This document shows positions 12,965 through 26,463 of a stretch of 64,000 nt of DNA, piece after piece. The stretch comes from Epiperipatus broadwayi. Lineage: Eukaryota > Onychophora > Udeonychophora > Euonychophora > Peripatidae. The translations under genes and the position numbers were made by a program. The stretch lies in NCBI GenBank assembly GCA_028023455.1, contig JAQFVV010012545.1, positions 1,732,001 through 1,796,000 on the forward strand, read 5' to 3'. The notes under the pieces are model-generated. The model did not search any database and had not been told where the DNA came from. It saw nothing but the letters and a program-made list of their open reading frames with translations. Within the stretch, counting starts at the first letter, position 1. Each line of letters opens with the position of its first letter.

Positions 12965-13094
12965 TTTTTTTAATATTTAGCTTTATTAATACTGATATAA
13001 AGAACTTGTAATCATGTCATTATCCACCGTGAATACAATATATTGAATATACTCAAAGCATGTTAGGTAGTAATAAAGCTAAATATTAAAAAAA
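12965..13094. repeat. 130-bp hairpin with perfect 24-bp inverted ends
   Basis: 12965-12988 and 13071-13094 are exact reverse complements containing AATATTTAGCTTTATTA. The intervening 82 bp is unrelated. This is typical of a small MITE. No clear target duplication is visible in the A/T-rich flank. Confidence 0.65.
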
Positions 13095-13740
13095 TTACAT
13101 TCTGTGAATATATTCAGTAACTACCAGATAATATGTTGGCTCAGAAAAGAAGAAAATTAGTAATAAATGAAATAAGTTTAATTACTAATTTTATATTTTC
13201 AAACAAATAAAGCTATTTTTCCATGTATGTATATTATTTTATAATTTATAAAACATAAAATATGATAACAACAATTATCAAATGTATATTATAATAACAA
13301 TAAAGTATCCTAATCAAAAGAAAAAAGCTTAGAAAAAACTTTAATGCAATAACAGACTTCATATAAATAAATCTTAACAAAATACTTTAAATAAAAACTA
13401 TTAAAGACTTTATGTATTATATTTAGCTTCAATGCATGATTTAACTCAAAAATCGCAGAAATTAATTATTTGTTTTTAATTTTTTAACATAAAAATATCT
13501 AACATTTTATGGGATATATTAGAATGTGTATATATGTTACTGCTTTTGATAGAAATAATATTAAATGAAAATATACCTATATGATTGAAAGGACAGATTT
13601 TAATAAATGTTTAATAACACAAAAATTGCAGACCCCAAAAATGTATGAAGAGATAACAAAATGAGTAATTACAGTAAGAGGATTGAACAAGCTGAACTGT
13701 AATCCATAAATCTTTTAGCTCTTGTGTCCGCCAGCCCTAC
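13095..13740. other. AT-rich non-coding DNA
   Basis: Nothing recognisable. Scattered ATAA-rich low complexity. Confidence 0.4.
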
Positions 13741-13995
13741 ATCAAATCATGCAGAGACTATGAAGAGGAATTAAAAGCAAAATACATAAGTAATAGAACA
13801 AATCAACTAAATTAAGAAAGTAAAATGGAACTAGGCTGGTTATATCATTATACCAGATAACAATATATGAACAATTGAAGTCTTAAAATGGATTACAAGA
13901 GAAAGATAAAAAAAGTTTCTGGATTAATAAAAAGAGATGAAGGTATTGATCAGAGAAACTGGCTTAAAATGAAAAGATTATTTTGAAATTGTGCC
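13741..13995 (+). pseudogene. LINE ORF2 3' remnant
   Basis: A plus-strand reading contains KWNWAGYII, then TIEVLKWITRER, then RETGLK. It follows the order KWxWAGHI, then RWTxxVLEWxPRE, then NW seen at the C-terminal end of AP-type LINE reverse transcriptases. Stops interrupt it. It is a different lineage from the remnant at 10883-11140, which has the SYFDHIMR form. Confidence 0.5.
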
Positions 13996-14888
13996 GTATA
14001 CATATAAATATTGTACTGGAATAGTTTGAAGACACCAAGATTTCATTAGTTTAAATATATAAGTTCTTAGTGTTTTCACCCAAATTTTTATATCAGTATG
14101 ATGTAGTTATAACGAATAGTTTGGGTACTCTGATTCAGGATAGGCTGATTAATATTCATCCCCTTGAGGCATCACTCAGTGCCCCACCCTTACAAGATCA
14201 GCCTATGGATTCTAGAATCTCTCATCCATCGAGGGAAAGTCCACCATTAAGCTAGCTCAGAGATAAAACAAAACAAATTATTTGCACCATTACTCTGTGC
14301 ATATTTACACCTCTATATATTAATAATTAATGGTGATGAGATCACTCACACCTTCCTCCATAACCACCAAAAAGAAACAGATCTATATACATATTCATTC
14401 ACTAAGACTATTGTAAATACTAAAATATATTATATATTGATTCATATTCTACCTATTATAACTTATTAAAATTATCCCTTTCACCCTTTAATGAGATTCA
14501 TAATTTATCTTTACTTGATGGTGACCTATGAGCAACAATCAATAAGTTTTATGATTCATAGATAACCATATAAGCTGTTTATTTTCAACATCTGATTCAG
14601 TTTATTCCAAATTTCCCAAAGAACAGTTACATCACAAAATAATAAATAAAGATAGCATTATTGAAAGAATTAATGAATATTCAATAACTAATAACAATAA
14701 GAAATGAAAATTGAAAGTATTACACATATACAATTATAAAATTTAGTTGCCGTTTCATATAGTGTGAATAATTTGGTCGTGCTATGATATTTATATAAGT
14801 AATAAATAAAAAAAAATGCACATTTCCACATCCCTCTTGTCAATGATATAATAATATACACAGCCCCTAGCTGGATGATTCTGTCTAA
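13996..14888. other. Non-coding DNA, one unassigned 61-codon frame
   Basis: A plus-strand frame at 14070-14255 reads through a slightly GC-richer patch with SAPPLQDQP, but has no recognisable domain, splice signal or Kozak context. I do not call it a gene. The rest is AT-rich. Confidence 0.35.
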
Positions 14889-17396
14889 ATATTGAAACAG
14901 TAAGATTCGCATTCGAATCTTAAGTTTCACCTTTTTCTATCGTCTCTCACTCACCACTCTATCCTACCCAAATTTAAACTTTTTTGGTATTGAATTGTGT
15001 GTGTAGCAATATTAAAAATGTATCAATATATGTAAAATTCACCGTAAACACACACACGTTTCGATAACAAAATTTAAAGCAATAAATAAAAATAAATGAT
15101 GTAGTTTGTATTTCTCTTTTAGTTATATAAAATATATAATTTTAACAATTTATTTTAAATTATAAAGTTCGTTATTTATTGCTGTGTTTAAATTTCTTAT
15201 TTAATAATAATATTAGAAAACTGATCATAATCTAAGTAAAAGTAAAATAATTGTATATTCCCTTTTGTATTTGAAATTCTAAAAGTAATGGTCGGTGAGA
15301 GATAATAGATTAATTAAAAATAAAAATTCCCTAAAATATTTAATTCCAAAATCTAAATGTAAAAATTAAATTGAACAATGGAAAAGCAGCTTTCTATATA
15401 AATTAAACGTATAAGAATGTATTGATTATCCTCGGGGCAAATGATTGAATCCAAAAATAAAATATAAAAAAAAGTTAAAAGATCTTTCGGAGGACTTTCT
15501 CAGAACTTTCAGTTAAAACTTTAGCTGTGCTCTCGATCAGTTGAGTCTCCAGATATATATATTAATTCACCTACCCCAGTATGGATGAGTAGAAAGCGCC
15601 AAAGACTATTCTCCCTGGAGATGGTCGATCGTATGCCGCGAACCTACACATGTGCCCTCCACAAAATCAACCAAAAGGATCTACTGTCCTAAACAATTAG
15701 AAAGCTGCTGTTGCTGTTAAATTAAATGAATCATCTAAATGCTGGAAATAACGGCTACTTCTGAAATCATGAACAATTTGCTACTGAACTACTGAACTTG
15801 AAAACTTCATATAAACAGATACCTGTATTCAAATTCTCTAGAGTATTCTAAATAATCACGCTATAGCTCACTCTATATAACTTGTAAACTATAACTTGTA
15901 AAATTATAATCTGTAAAACTGAATTTAATTATTAATTCATTCTGTAAATTTCTTTAATAATCTAGCTTGCCTAATTCTATCTTTCTTGGGTACGTATTTC
16001 TAAAATTTACATTTTATTATCTAATTATAGCATGCTCATAATTTTCTAAATATAAATCCATGATTGCTTGAAACAGTGGATGCGTGTCAAATCCTCACTA
16101 ATATTTACTTTCATAATAAATTATTTAATATTTTCATATAATCGACACACATTCAATGCCTCATTTATTGTAATGCAGGGGTCTACTACTTAACAAATGG
16201 CTGACATATTAGTTATTAATACTCCCCTAGTTTACCTATTGTTTTTATATTTTATTAAAATTTAATTAATAATTCCGTAAATTGCATTTCTTTGAGAGTC
16301 ATAAACATTCTTTATTAAATGTTGATGATGTAGGGCCGAATCATAAAATATATTAAATGTTAGCATAATAGTCTGTACATTATACATGTGTTACATTTTA
16401 GAGACGCGATGACCTATTACAAGCTTTGAATATACTCCAGATTCTTTAGGATTGAAATTAATCCCAGTCGTCCTACACAAGCGGACATAATAAATGCTCC
16501 CGTAGGGCTTGACGACAGTCACGCAGTTAGGAGGTAATTGTGGCACGAACCACTTGCCCCTAATTATGCTTATGTGACACCTTACCTTTTGGGCCTACAG
16601 CAAACGCCAGCCCGTTGTTTAAACTCATTCACGGCTTTGCAGTTTGAATATACTGCCACTTTCATATCGCCTTTCTAGACGTACCACGTGTTTCTTCGTA
16701 TTAACTTTATTATTCAATGTATAATTCCGTCCCTGCATTAGTAACATAACTCACTCTCAAATAAATGTCCGTCCATAGTAATTTATAAATATCTTATTTA
16801 ATTAAATAAATATATGTCTGCTACTACTATTATAAATCCTAATTTAGACTCTTGCATTGCAAAGATATAAATCCCGAAGGCATGCTCTTGAAATACTTGC
16901 TCGAGAATTTAGGCAACTAGATTACGTCAACTATATAAATAAATGTATCTTTTTCATATCTAACAGTATCGGAAAATCCCGCTACTGATATTTTAAATCT
17001 TACTACATATCATTAATTAGATGATTTAATATAAAATGTTTTAAATAAATAATTTCAAACTATACGTCTGCCATCACATCTTTATTTATTCGATACCCAT
17101 TCCATATGTTTCCTCGATTCTTTAAATATAAATGTTTAATATTAATGTTATTATTATTGGCTAACTCGAAATAAAATTCTTGATTCTCTTGCATCTCCCT
17201 GACCCCCATGCCTAAAGAAATATTTACTAGTGTAGCATCAGATGCGTTGTTTCGTAGATTGTATTGTGGAACCGATAAACTATGTTCGAACTCAGTACTA
17301 CGGGTGGCTTCGCTACCTAGATGGTGCTGCAGTTCTGTGTGGTGGTCGAATTCTGCACTATGTTAACAAATCACATGTTTCTGACCATTACAGTAT
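14889..17396 (+). mobile_element. 2.5-kb solo-LTR-like insertion
   Basis: The element spans 14893-17392. It begins TGAAACAGTAAG and ends CTGACCATTACA. The start folds into a hairpin: outer TGAAAC/GTTTCA, inner AAGATTCG/CGAATCTT. Flanks are ATAT (14889-14892) and GTAT (17393-17396), a three-out-of-four match, so the insertion is probably older than the 6990 and 40493 copies. The interior is GC-richer and has no gag or pol. The right boundary rests on similarity to the CGTTACA ends of other members. Confidence 0.55.
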
Positions 17397-19097
17397 GCTT
17401 AAGTTAATCAGTATCCATTCATCACTCCTGTCTACTTTCTACATTCTGAATAGATACAAAAAAAAAATTAATCTCTCACCTGACTATTACCATTTCCATA
17501 TCCCCCTTTTTCATTTTAGACCTGTCCATAACTGACATACATCCATGCTCACACATGTTATCGAAGTTTAAACCTTCCTATCATAAAATGTTTATATTCA
17601 CATCACCCCACCCCCCACCCCCGAAAAATGAACAACTAGTTTAAAATGAAATACATAAGGATAAACCAAAAGACATGTGTTTAAATCGATATATAACATT
17701 ATTAATAAAAATTAAAATTAAAGCAACTAGCATAATAGTAAGATAACATTTAGTGATAATAAGACCCCAAATCGTTAATATTTTGTTTGATATTGGATCA
17801 GAGAAGAAAGGAAAAGTTCAAATAAAATGACAATAGTTATTAATAAAAAATTTTGTTTCACATTACAGATTACTTGGGCTCCTGCATTTGGAAGCAGTGT
17901 TAGTAAGGCAATGATCACAAACAAACAAAAATGGCTTTCAAGTTTACAATACATTTGAGTATATATGCTGTACTGATTAAGACATGCAAATGTCTTTCAA
18001 TTATGTTGATTACTGCTTCCCAAAATCACAGTTAAGATGAAAGTGTATTTATGGTATAGTCATAGACAGATCGCTGTTTGGCCATATTCATCGGCAATCA
18101 TGAATTTAAATCAAAGTGGGCTTTCTTCTTGCTTTCTACTTCTCTGATGTTTACTTCCCCACAGTGGAGTGAGATAAAAAGCCCTGCAGACCTTGGAAGT
18201 CATCACTTCTGTGGTCAGCCTTGGATGTTTCTTTATTCTCCCTTCCATTCATATGTGCTAGAACTCCCAGTGGCTTCCAGCCCTCTGAACAAAGTAATCT
18301 ACAGTCTTAGCAAGGCATTTCTTTTTTTAAAAAAATTATTTTCACAATAAAAGTTCTTTTTTCTTAAATGAGTTGGCAACATCAGTTCACATGTACTACT
18401 TACACTAATTCTCACTTGAACATCAGTCCGCAATAATAATCCTGTCCCAGCTTCTCTCTTGGTATTTATCTGTTTTGTATTACTGATGTCACTCATCTCT
18501 TTACATCACCAATTTCCTAATGAAAATCTGTAATTCAGATATTTACTATTCATTTGAGTGCCTTAAAATGTCTTTATCTTGTAACTGCTAATCTATAATT
18601 AATTGACAATTGAGTCTAAAACTAGTTTTTGGTGCTCAAACAGCAATCATTTCTCTTTAATATTTCATGCTTGCTAATGAGTTTTCTCTCCCCCCCCCTC
18701 TTTTTCTTAAAATATTAAAATATATAATAAAAAACCACCACACTGAATTATATCATGAAAGACTAACTGATTTTCCTGACTTATATGAGGCATCTGTCTA
18801 AGTCAAACCATCCTTGCACACACATATGCCCACACTCATAGCCCAAAAATTGATTTTCTAATTGCCAGCTAAAACTAAAACACATACTACGTTTTAACTA
18901 CATTTTGTTTTCTTCCCTATATTCTATTAGCGATTATCTTTTGTTAACAAAAAATGAAATGTATATGGTTGAAGAAATATAATTAAAAAAATTTTTTTTT
19001 CTTTTCCCTTCTTTCTCCCCCATCTTTCCCTCTTTCTTTTTGGAATTATTGGGGTCTCACTTGGGTTTAGCATTAATATCCTACAATATATATATAT
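17397..19097. other. Non-coding DNA
   Basis: The plus frame at 18078-18350 (90 codons, hydrophobic and serine-rich) lies here. I see no homology, no signal peptide and no flanking splice sites, and treat it as chance. A C-tract at 18690 and CT-rich stretches near 19000 are low complexity. Confidence 0.4.
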
Positions 19098-21246
19098 ATA
19101 TTATAACGGTCGGTGGTGATGATGAAGTTTACCAGTCTTAGCCCATCTGCCAACAGAGCGCCACTAGGCTACTTTGAACCTAGAAAATTTATAAAGTCGA
19201 CAGATACGCGCTGTTAAGACTGCGACCGCCAGCCCTAGTCACTTGCTCAAGTAGACACAGAAACTTATATATTTAATTAAAATATACTTTTAATAATAAA
19301 GAATAAAAAAAAGCAATCACTGAGTATTAATACTACAAAAAAGATTTTATTTACGTATATAATTAATAACACACAAACTTTAAAATTATATTTTATGTTT
19401 CATTAGTTTTTGTTTTTTTTTAACTTTTATTTTAAATTTTAGAATGTTGAGTATAGATGAGCTACCTAGACGCACTCACAAAATTTTCAAATCATTTGAC
19501 TCCAGACTAAATATCCGCAGCCACACCAATACTCGCTTCCAGATATATATCAGTAACCAATGCAATGTGAACATGTTAGCATAGAATCACGTTGACAGGA
19601 ATGTGCGTCTGAACAGCGTGATATTATTGGAGAAGACATGGCCTTCGTCCCGCAGGAATGTGCATCTGTCAGGCGAAGGAAACATGCATATAAAATAATA
19701 AAAAGAAACCCTATGTATGGATGGAAGAGCGGTCTTATCTTGCCGGCTTATCGTCCAAAATCCATAGAGCTGGAATGGGTCAATGGCGCAGGAAATACGT
19801 CTGCGTCCATTTCAGCGGTATGACTGCCTCTTTGGGGTCATGCATTCAGTTGGGCATGTTGCCCTGTATGCTAAACACGCTTCACATTACATTAATATAA
19901 ATGTCCATATATCTCTCCACCAGCATTAACACAACTATGAAACAAATAGTCCGAAATCAAAACCCCTTTAAACTAACATAAATTTAAACTAGTCTAGCAG
20001 CCATCTATACTCAACTAAAATTTAAATCATTTTATTTATTTAATAACAAGAAAATATTTAGTTTAATTAAGGTTTTAAAATCATTTTTAAGATAACATTT
20101 ATATTTTAACTTTTTTTTTTTACTACAAATTTATATAACCTACTTTTCTTTTTAAATTTAATAATGCACAAATAATAATATACGTTTCTATTTTTAAATT
20201 TAAGTTTGCAATCGCAAACCCCTACCTTATTACAAACAGATATTAATTAAACATGAATAATAATAAAAAACTATATATTTTAAAAGATTACGTTAACTTT
20301 TGATCAGAGTTTTAAAATGGCAAAGTTTATAAAAGATAAAGTTCAGGTTTGTTCAGGAAAGAAAGTTTATAGTTCATTTTTAGAAACAAATAAAGTTCGA
20401 AGATCTTAAATTTAAGAGTTTATATTTGATATTTCAATTATTTATAAATTATACTTTCCTTTGTCCAAGCTGGTTCCTTTGTGACGAAGATCTATGAAGA
20501 CTTATAATGATTTCTGAAGACGTTTTATGAAGACGGTTCCAGTGGTTCGATCCTGGGATCCATGAATAGAAAAGCTACCTTTGGCCGGCCACACCGAAGG
20601 AAGCCGTTTGACGCTGACTACATTCTTAGTGACGGTGACAATAGCTTTTTAAGAATTTTCTGCTTTCAACAAAGACAATTGAATTTAAAGTTTTAATTTT
20701 CTGATTCTCTCCAATTAATTATTCCCTTTGGATTTTTCTTTTTATAGTCGTCGGGCACCTTATCTCTGGAATGCACAGATCCATCAAACATATTTCATTA
20801 TTTATATTTTATTGGTTAATTCAGTTTGTGGCCAAGTAGATTTTGGGTTTATGGCTAAGTAAATTTTTCCACTGAGGTCTGTGTCCATATCTATGGGTGG
20901 GAAAAGCAAGTCTTTTGTTTCTATTTCATAATCATTTTCTTTTCCATGGTCATTTTTCCCTAAGGATCTGTTTGTAATTTTTCTTTTTAAGATTAAAAAC
21001 TCTTCGCTATTATTAAAAAAAAGTTTTTTTATTATATATTTTATTTAAAGATTCTTTGCTTTGATTCTATAATTTTTTTTTTTTTTTAAAGCTTATTTTA
21101 ATATTTAAATCAATCTAACGTATTAATAAATTAATAATTCGTTATTTGTGCATTTTGACAGTTTGTTTTTAATTCTGTATTAGATAAAAAAAGTTACTAT
21201 TAAAATTTGAATGTAACGCATATATATATATATTCCGTTACAATAT
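19098..21246 (-). mobile_element. 2.1-kb solo-LTR-like element A in a (TA)n tract
   Basis: The element spans about 19102-21242. On the minus strand it begins TGTAACGG and folds back on TGTAACG/CGTTACA around a (TA)n loop; it ends CGTTATA. ATAT flanks both sides, but the target is a (TA)n microsatellite, so the duplication is not independent evidence. Element B (22239-25746) is a diverged direct copy: CACTAGGCTA, CCTAGAAAATTTATAAAGT, CCGCCAGCCCTAGTCAC and GGTTCGATCCTGGGATCC recur in the same order. No gag or pol found. The alternative reading is a TIR transposon whose TIRs include the (TA)n tract. Confidence 0.6.
20536..20653 (+). other. GC-rich block with reading frame conserved between elements A and B
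   Basis: Both copies, here and around 24996-25111, read an open plus frame containing FGRP, then RRK, then ADYIL, then DNSFL, with several nucleotide differences that often preserve the residues. I recognise no domain. By the inferred LTR orientation this frame would be antisense. Confidence 0.3.
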
Positions 21247-21392
21247 ATATATATATGGGGCAAAATATGTTTTACAAAACATAATAATGTTTTTGGGAGC
21301 AACCGTATTTAATAAAAATGTAAGAATAATAATCACCAACATTTTGACACAACGACACCATTAACTGGATATGGGCAAGTGTTATCTTGCCA

Positions 21393-21989
21393 TAACATCA
21401 GTCATTTTTAAGCCAATAAACATCACATGATCACCATTTCTTATGCTTGCTTATAACTGCTGTTAACACAGGAAAAACTCTCCATACAGTATTGTCACTT
21501 AGTGCAAGCCAGAGTAATCAATGAATGCCAGAAGGCTTGTGCATAAAATCCCATGTAGTGCCTACTCATCCAATATGCCGGACTAGTTTCTGGCTTGTCG
21601 CTTTCGTCAGTGAGGAGCCTTGGATCTGAGAACACTGCACCTAAATCTTAGGATCTAATGCAATCCTCCAGCAGCCAACTTTTATCTCTACTTAACTACA
21701 AAACTACGAGTCTTAAATTGAAAACACAATATTTTGTAGTTAAGTAGAGATAAAAGGTGGCTGCTGTAGGGTTGCATTAGATCCTAAGATCTAGGTGCAG
21801 TGTTCTCAGATCCAAGGCTCCTCACTGACGAAGGCCACAAGCCAGAAACTAGTCTGGGGATATTGGATGAGTAGGTACTAGATGGGGATTTTACGCACAA
21901 GTCTGCTGGAATCCATTGATTACTCTGGCTTGCACTGAGTGGCAATACTGTATGGAGAGTTTTGCCTGTTTTAACATCAGTCATTTTTA
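21393..21989. repeat. Foldback element with perfect 18-bp flanking repeats
   Basis: Arms 21411 to about 21720 and about 21721-21971 are reverse complements (CATACAGTATTG, GGATCTAATGCA and GTTAAGTAGAGATAAAAG all mirrored). The block is flanked by an identical 18-mer starting TAACATCAGTC at 21393-21410 and 21972-21989. It belongs to the family at 4798-5992. The minus frame 21784-21984 and the plus frame 4836-5042 translate the same arm sequence in mirrored positions, with shared words such as SASxxNQW and YSSN. Confidence 0.75.
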
Positions 21990-22234
21990 TTATTTTTTAT
22001 TTTATTAATATCGTTGTTCCGAAAAATCATTATTACATTTTAAATAAGCATTTATTTATATAGCGCAATGTTTATAATTGTAATACATTAATGTATTATT
22101 ATTACATTTTATAAATATCCAACTAACAGAAATGTTGATTTGCAGAGTACTCCCAAGTAAATATAAATCCATAATATTGCAAGCCAATATTCAGTAAATA
22201 ATTCGACCATTACTGATCCACAATATATATATAT
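21990..22234. other. AT-rich spacer between repeats
   Basis: Nothing recognisable. It ends in the (TA)n tract that is the target of element B. Confidence 0.4.
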
Positions 22235-25200
22235 ATATTATAATGGATGGTAAGGATCAGACAATTCCCAGTCTTACCGTTTCTGCTGTACAGTGTGCCA
22301 CTAGGCTATTCGAACCTAGAAAATTTATAAAGTAGACAGATATGCACTGTTAAGGATCCTACTTTTATTTATATATTTTAGCATAACCGCCAGCCCTAGT
22401 CACTAGCTCATAGAGTAGCAGAGATTTCAAACATTTATTAAATATATTTCTTTTAATAAAGAATAATAAATAAAAAAATAACTAGATCACTGTCAGTATT
22501 AATAACACACAAAAATATTTTATTTAAGTATTGTACCGGATGGTTCCGCCGAATGAAGTATACTTACACATATATATGTTTTGCTGGTTTCAAACTTCTT
22601 CATAATACATTTATAATCTTATAAATGTTACGTGAACGAACTGGCACGTTCGAGCAAAATGGGAGATATTATTGATAGCTTTAACTATCAACAATGGCCC
22701 ACTTCGGCTGCTACATTCAAACCCCTACTATCCAAACACTTTATTTGTTTCGGAATAAACTCCGGGCACCAGCTATCTATTCAGAAGAATAAACAACGTA
22801 TTTGGTCAGTAGGCTCATAATCCAGCGCTCGAAACGATCCCAAAAACTAGCCCAGTCTAATTTTAATCAGTAATAAAATATAGAAAAAGAATTGATAAAA
22901 AAGAATTGACCGACAAATAAAGTTTAATTTTAAAGACAATTTATTAACTAACATTTACTAATTTTAGACATTTTTATAAATCTAAATAACACACACATTT
23001 TAAGTTAACATACTATAATATATTTTATGAGAGGCATCAATAATTTTTGACATTTAAATTATCTAACATTCACAAACACGCACATCGATAGTTCATTTTA
23101 TGCATGCTTATAAAGTTCAAATTACTTGTCTCTGTAGGATTTACAAATTACAGCGGTGGCTACTACATATAAATGAGAATAATAAAATGTTTTACCTAGG
23201 ATTTTTGGAACGTGGACGTAGAACTTCATTTTCTTTAATTGCTGCTTTATGTGAGAATATTTCCAGCCGGCTGGGACGTATTGAGGAGTTTGATTATTCT
23301 TCTTGATTATTATTTCTGGAGAAAGTTGAATATTGACGGAGGATTTGAGCTGTTAAGTAGACATTATTTCATGGGCAGGTCTTGCTGATCTTGTTGGACT
23401 AAGGGCTGAAATAAGAGCGTATATTCCCATAAGCTGCTCAGCAATGCATTTCTGTTTCTGGATACATAATTTGAACTGCACTATTATCTGAACTGAAACA
23501 AGACTGACACTGAAAACTAGGCTGAAACTCCAAAACTGAACGTCTGATAAAAATCTGGCTATTTATATATGCGAATTATTTTTGTTTTAAAATCCTCTTT
23601 AACTTTTATGAACTCTTAGTTTTATTTTTTCTAACCAAAACTCCCCCTCCCTCCTTTTAATCAATTATTTTCTAACTTTTATTTCAAACTCTTTTACGAA
23701 AATAAACTATAATTAAATCTTCAACATTTAAATATGTTTTTCTTTTACGAAAGATTATTTTAATAAATTTTTTTTAGATAAATTAGTATGTGCCAATTTC
23801 AATATTGGTACAGTATATAGAAGTAAGAACACACACACTTAAAAAATAATTACTATAAAAAAAATTATGCTGTTTTGTTTCATTATTATTATTTTATTTG
23901 TTTTTAACTTTAATTTTTAATCTTAGAAATGTCGAGCGTAGGTAGGTCACTCAGACGATGCCTTGACTCCGGGCTAAAGGTCCGCAACCATGCCAACGCT
24001 TGCTTCCAGATATATATACACAAACAATGTAATGCGAACATGTTAGCATCAAACCACGCTGATAGGAATGTGTGTCTGACAGTGTGATATTATTGGAAAA
24101 AACATGACCTTCGTCCAGTACAGGGATGCACGTCTGTATGGCTAAGGAATCATGCATGTAATATAATAAAGAGAATAAAGCTTCATATGGATGGGAGAGC
24201 GGTCTATCTTGCCAGCTAATTGTCCCAATCCATAGAGCTGGAATGGGTCAGTGGCGCAGGAAATATGTCTGCATCCATTGCAACAGTATGACTACCTCTT
24301 TGGGGTCATGCATTCAGTTGGACTCGTAGCCCTTATGTGCTAACACTTCACATTACATTGATGTAAATGTCCATATATCTCTCCACCAGCATTGACACAA
24401 CTACGAAACAAATAGTCCGAAGTCAAAACCCTAATTCAAACGAGACTCAGTGGCTACCCACACTCAACTTACATTTAAGTCAATTTCTTAATTTAATTCC
24501 AAAAAAAAATCTTTAGTTTAAGGTTTTAAAATCATTTAAGATGACACATTATATTTAACTTTTTTTTTTTTTACTACAAATACAATTTGACGTACTTTTC
24601 CTTTATTTTAATTTCAATAATGCACAAATAACGATATGTGTTTCTATCTTTAAATTCATTTGCAATCGCAACCCCGCCCTATTACAAACAGATCTTTTTA
24701 AGCATGAATAAATAAAAATAAAAATTACATTTAAAACTTTAGCTATGACTTTTAACATTGCAAGATTTTAAAAAAATAAGAAATAAAGTTCAGGTTTGCT
24801 CCAGAGAGAAAGTCTATAGTTCATTTTAAAGACAAATAGACTTCGAAGATTTTAGGTTTAAGAATTTATATTTAATTTTATCATTTATAAATTTATACCT
24901 TCCTTTGTCCGCGAAGAAGATCTAATTTACGCAAGGGCCCTTTTCTTGCGGACGATGACGATTTATGAAGTTTGATGAGGATTTCTGTATACGGCACCAG
25001 TGGTTCGATCCTGGGATCCGTGAAGATGAAAGTTGCCTTCGGCCGGCCGAACCGAAGGAAGCACGATGAAGCTGATTACATTCTTGGTGACAGCGATAAT
25101 AGCTTTTTAAATTTTTATTTTTACTTTCAGCAAAGACGAATGAATTTAACTTTAATTTTCTAATTCTCCAATTAATTATTTCTTTTGAATTCTTCCTTTT

Positions 25201-25750
25201 ATAGTCCTGAGGCATCTTATCTCTGGAATGCATGGATCCATCAAACATATTTCATATCTATATTTCATTGGTTCATTGAGTTTGTTGCCAAGTAGATTTT
25301 GGGTTTCTGGCTAAGTAGATTTTGGATTTCTGGCTACATGGATTTTTCCACTGAGGTCTGTGTCTATATCTTTGGGTGGGAAAAGCAAGTCTTTTGTTTC
25401 TACTCCTCGACTCTTATCTATTTCATAATCATTTTCTTTTCAATGGTCATTTTGCCCTAAGGATCTGTTTGTAATTTTTATTTTTAAGGCTAAAAACACT
25501 CTTCATTATTTTTATAAAATCAAAAGGTTTTTATTATATTTTATTTAAAGATTAGAATCTTTGCTTCGATTCTATAATTTTTATAAAGCTTATCTTATTT
25601 TAATATTTAAATCAAACATATTAATAAATTAATAATTCGTTATTTGTGCATTTTGAACGTTTGTGATTTTAATTCAGTATTAGATATTTACAAAAAAGTC
25701 AAGTATTAAAATTTAAATGTAACGCATATATATATATCCTGTTACAATAT
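22235..25750 (-). mobile_element. Solo-LTR-like element B (about 2.2 kb plus a 1.27-kb insertion)
   Basis: The element spans about 22239-25746 and is a direct relative of element A. The minus-strand start is TGTAACAGG with a TGTAAC/GTTACA fold around (TA)n. The plus-strand left end reads TATAATGG. ATAT flanks both sides within a (TA)n tract. It is longer than A because of the insertion at 22532-23801; removing that leaves about 2.2 kb collinear with A. The frame at 24922-25248 (minus, 108 codons) overlaps the GC block and shows no homology. Confidence 0.6.
22528..23805 (-). mobile_element. 1.27-kb insertion inside element B
   Basis: Two lines of evidence agree. Element A lacks this segment at the homologous point. 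The segment also starts TGTACCGG and ends AATTTCA, with GTAT (22528-22531) and ATAT (23802-23805) flanks. The GTACCGG end is the same as that of the 40493-42964 element, but the interior differs. The opposite end lacks a convincing terminal hairpin, so orientation is tentative. The small frames at 22632-22820 and 23100-23306 have no recognisable product. Confidence 0.55.
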
Positions 25751-26463
25751 ATATATATATCAAATACAGCCATTAACATTAGTAGATCAAAGGTTTACAC
25801 ACCTGATCAGCACAAAAGAATTTATAAATCCAAATGTTAGAAAGCTTATCATTTGATTTTAAAAATGTGAAAAGGTTTGCCCCAAATTAACCTACTTGTG
25901 TAGTTTTGTCACAATTCAAACACACATCACACATGGAAGAAATAATTTCTCATTTATAATCCCACATCACAAATATTAAAATAAATGTATGTAATAAACA
26001 GTGGCTGTGTTTCTTAAATAGTTAAACAACGTTCTGGTCAATACTCCTAAAGTTTTGATTGGATAAAGTTACAATAATATAATGCACAATCATATATATA
26101 TCATGACAAGTTGATGTAGATCAATGTACATTTTTGCAACAAAAAAAAGGCAACAATGTTGAAAAACTTAAATAATTTTATATTTAATGATAATGTGCAA
26201 TTAATTATATCTCAATAATAGTATCAGCTGCTGAGTTTGAGTGCTATGAATATGACCTTCTAAGTTGAAAGCATTGTTCAGTTATTTATTTATTATTTAA
26301 AGTTTAAATAAATTAATCTTTTCTTTGGAAGCGAATAAATGTTTCTCTTAGAATTACATAGTAAAAGCAAAAAGTAAATATTGTTATAGAAGGTTGTTTT
26401 ATAATAGCATGTTGAAACCGCCGGAGGGAGTGGTTTGTTTGTAAACAAAGATAAATATAATGT
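25751..26463. other. AT-rich non-coding DNA
   Basis: No gene or repeat seen. Confidence 0.4.

Noticed and set aside
18078-18350. 90-codon plus frame as a small gene
   Set aside because: No domain, signal peptide, splice context or second copy; length is compatible with chance.
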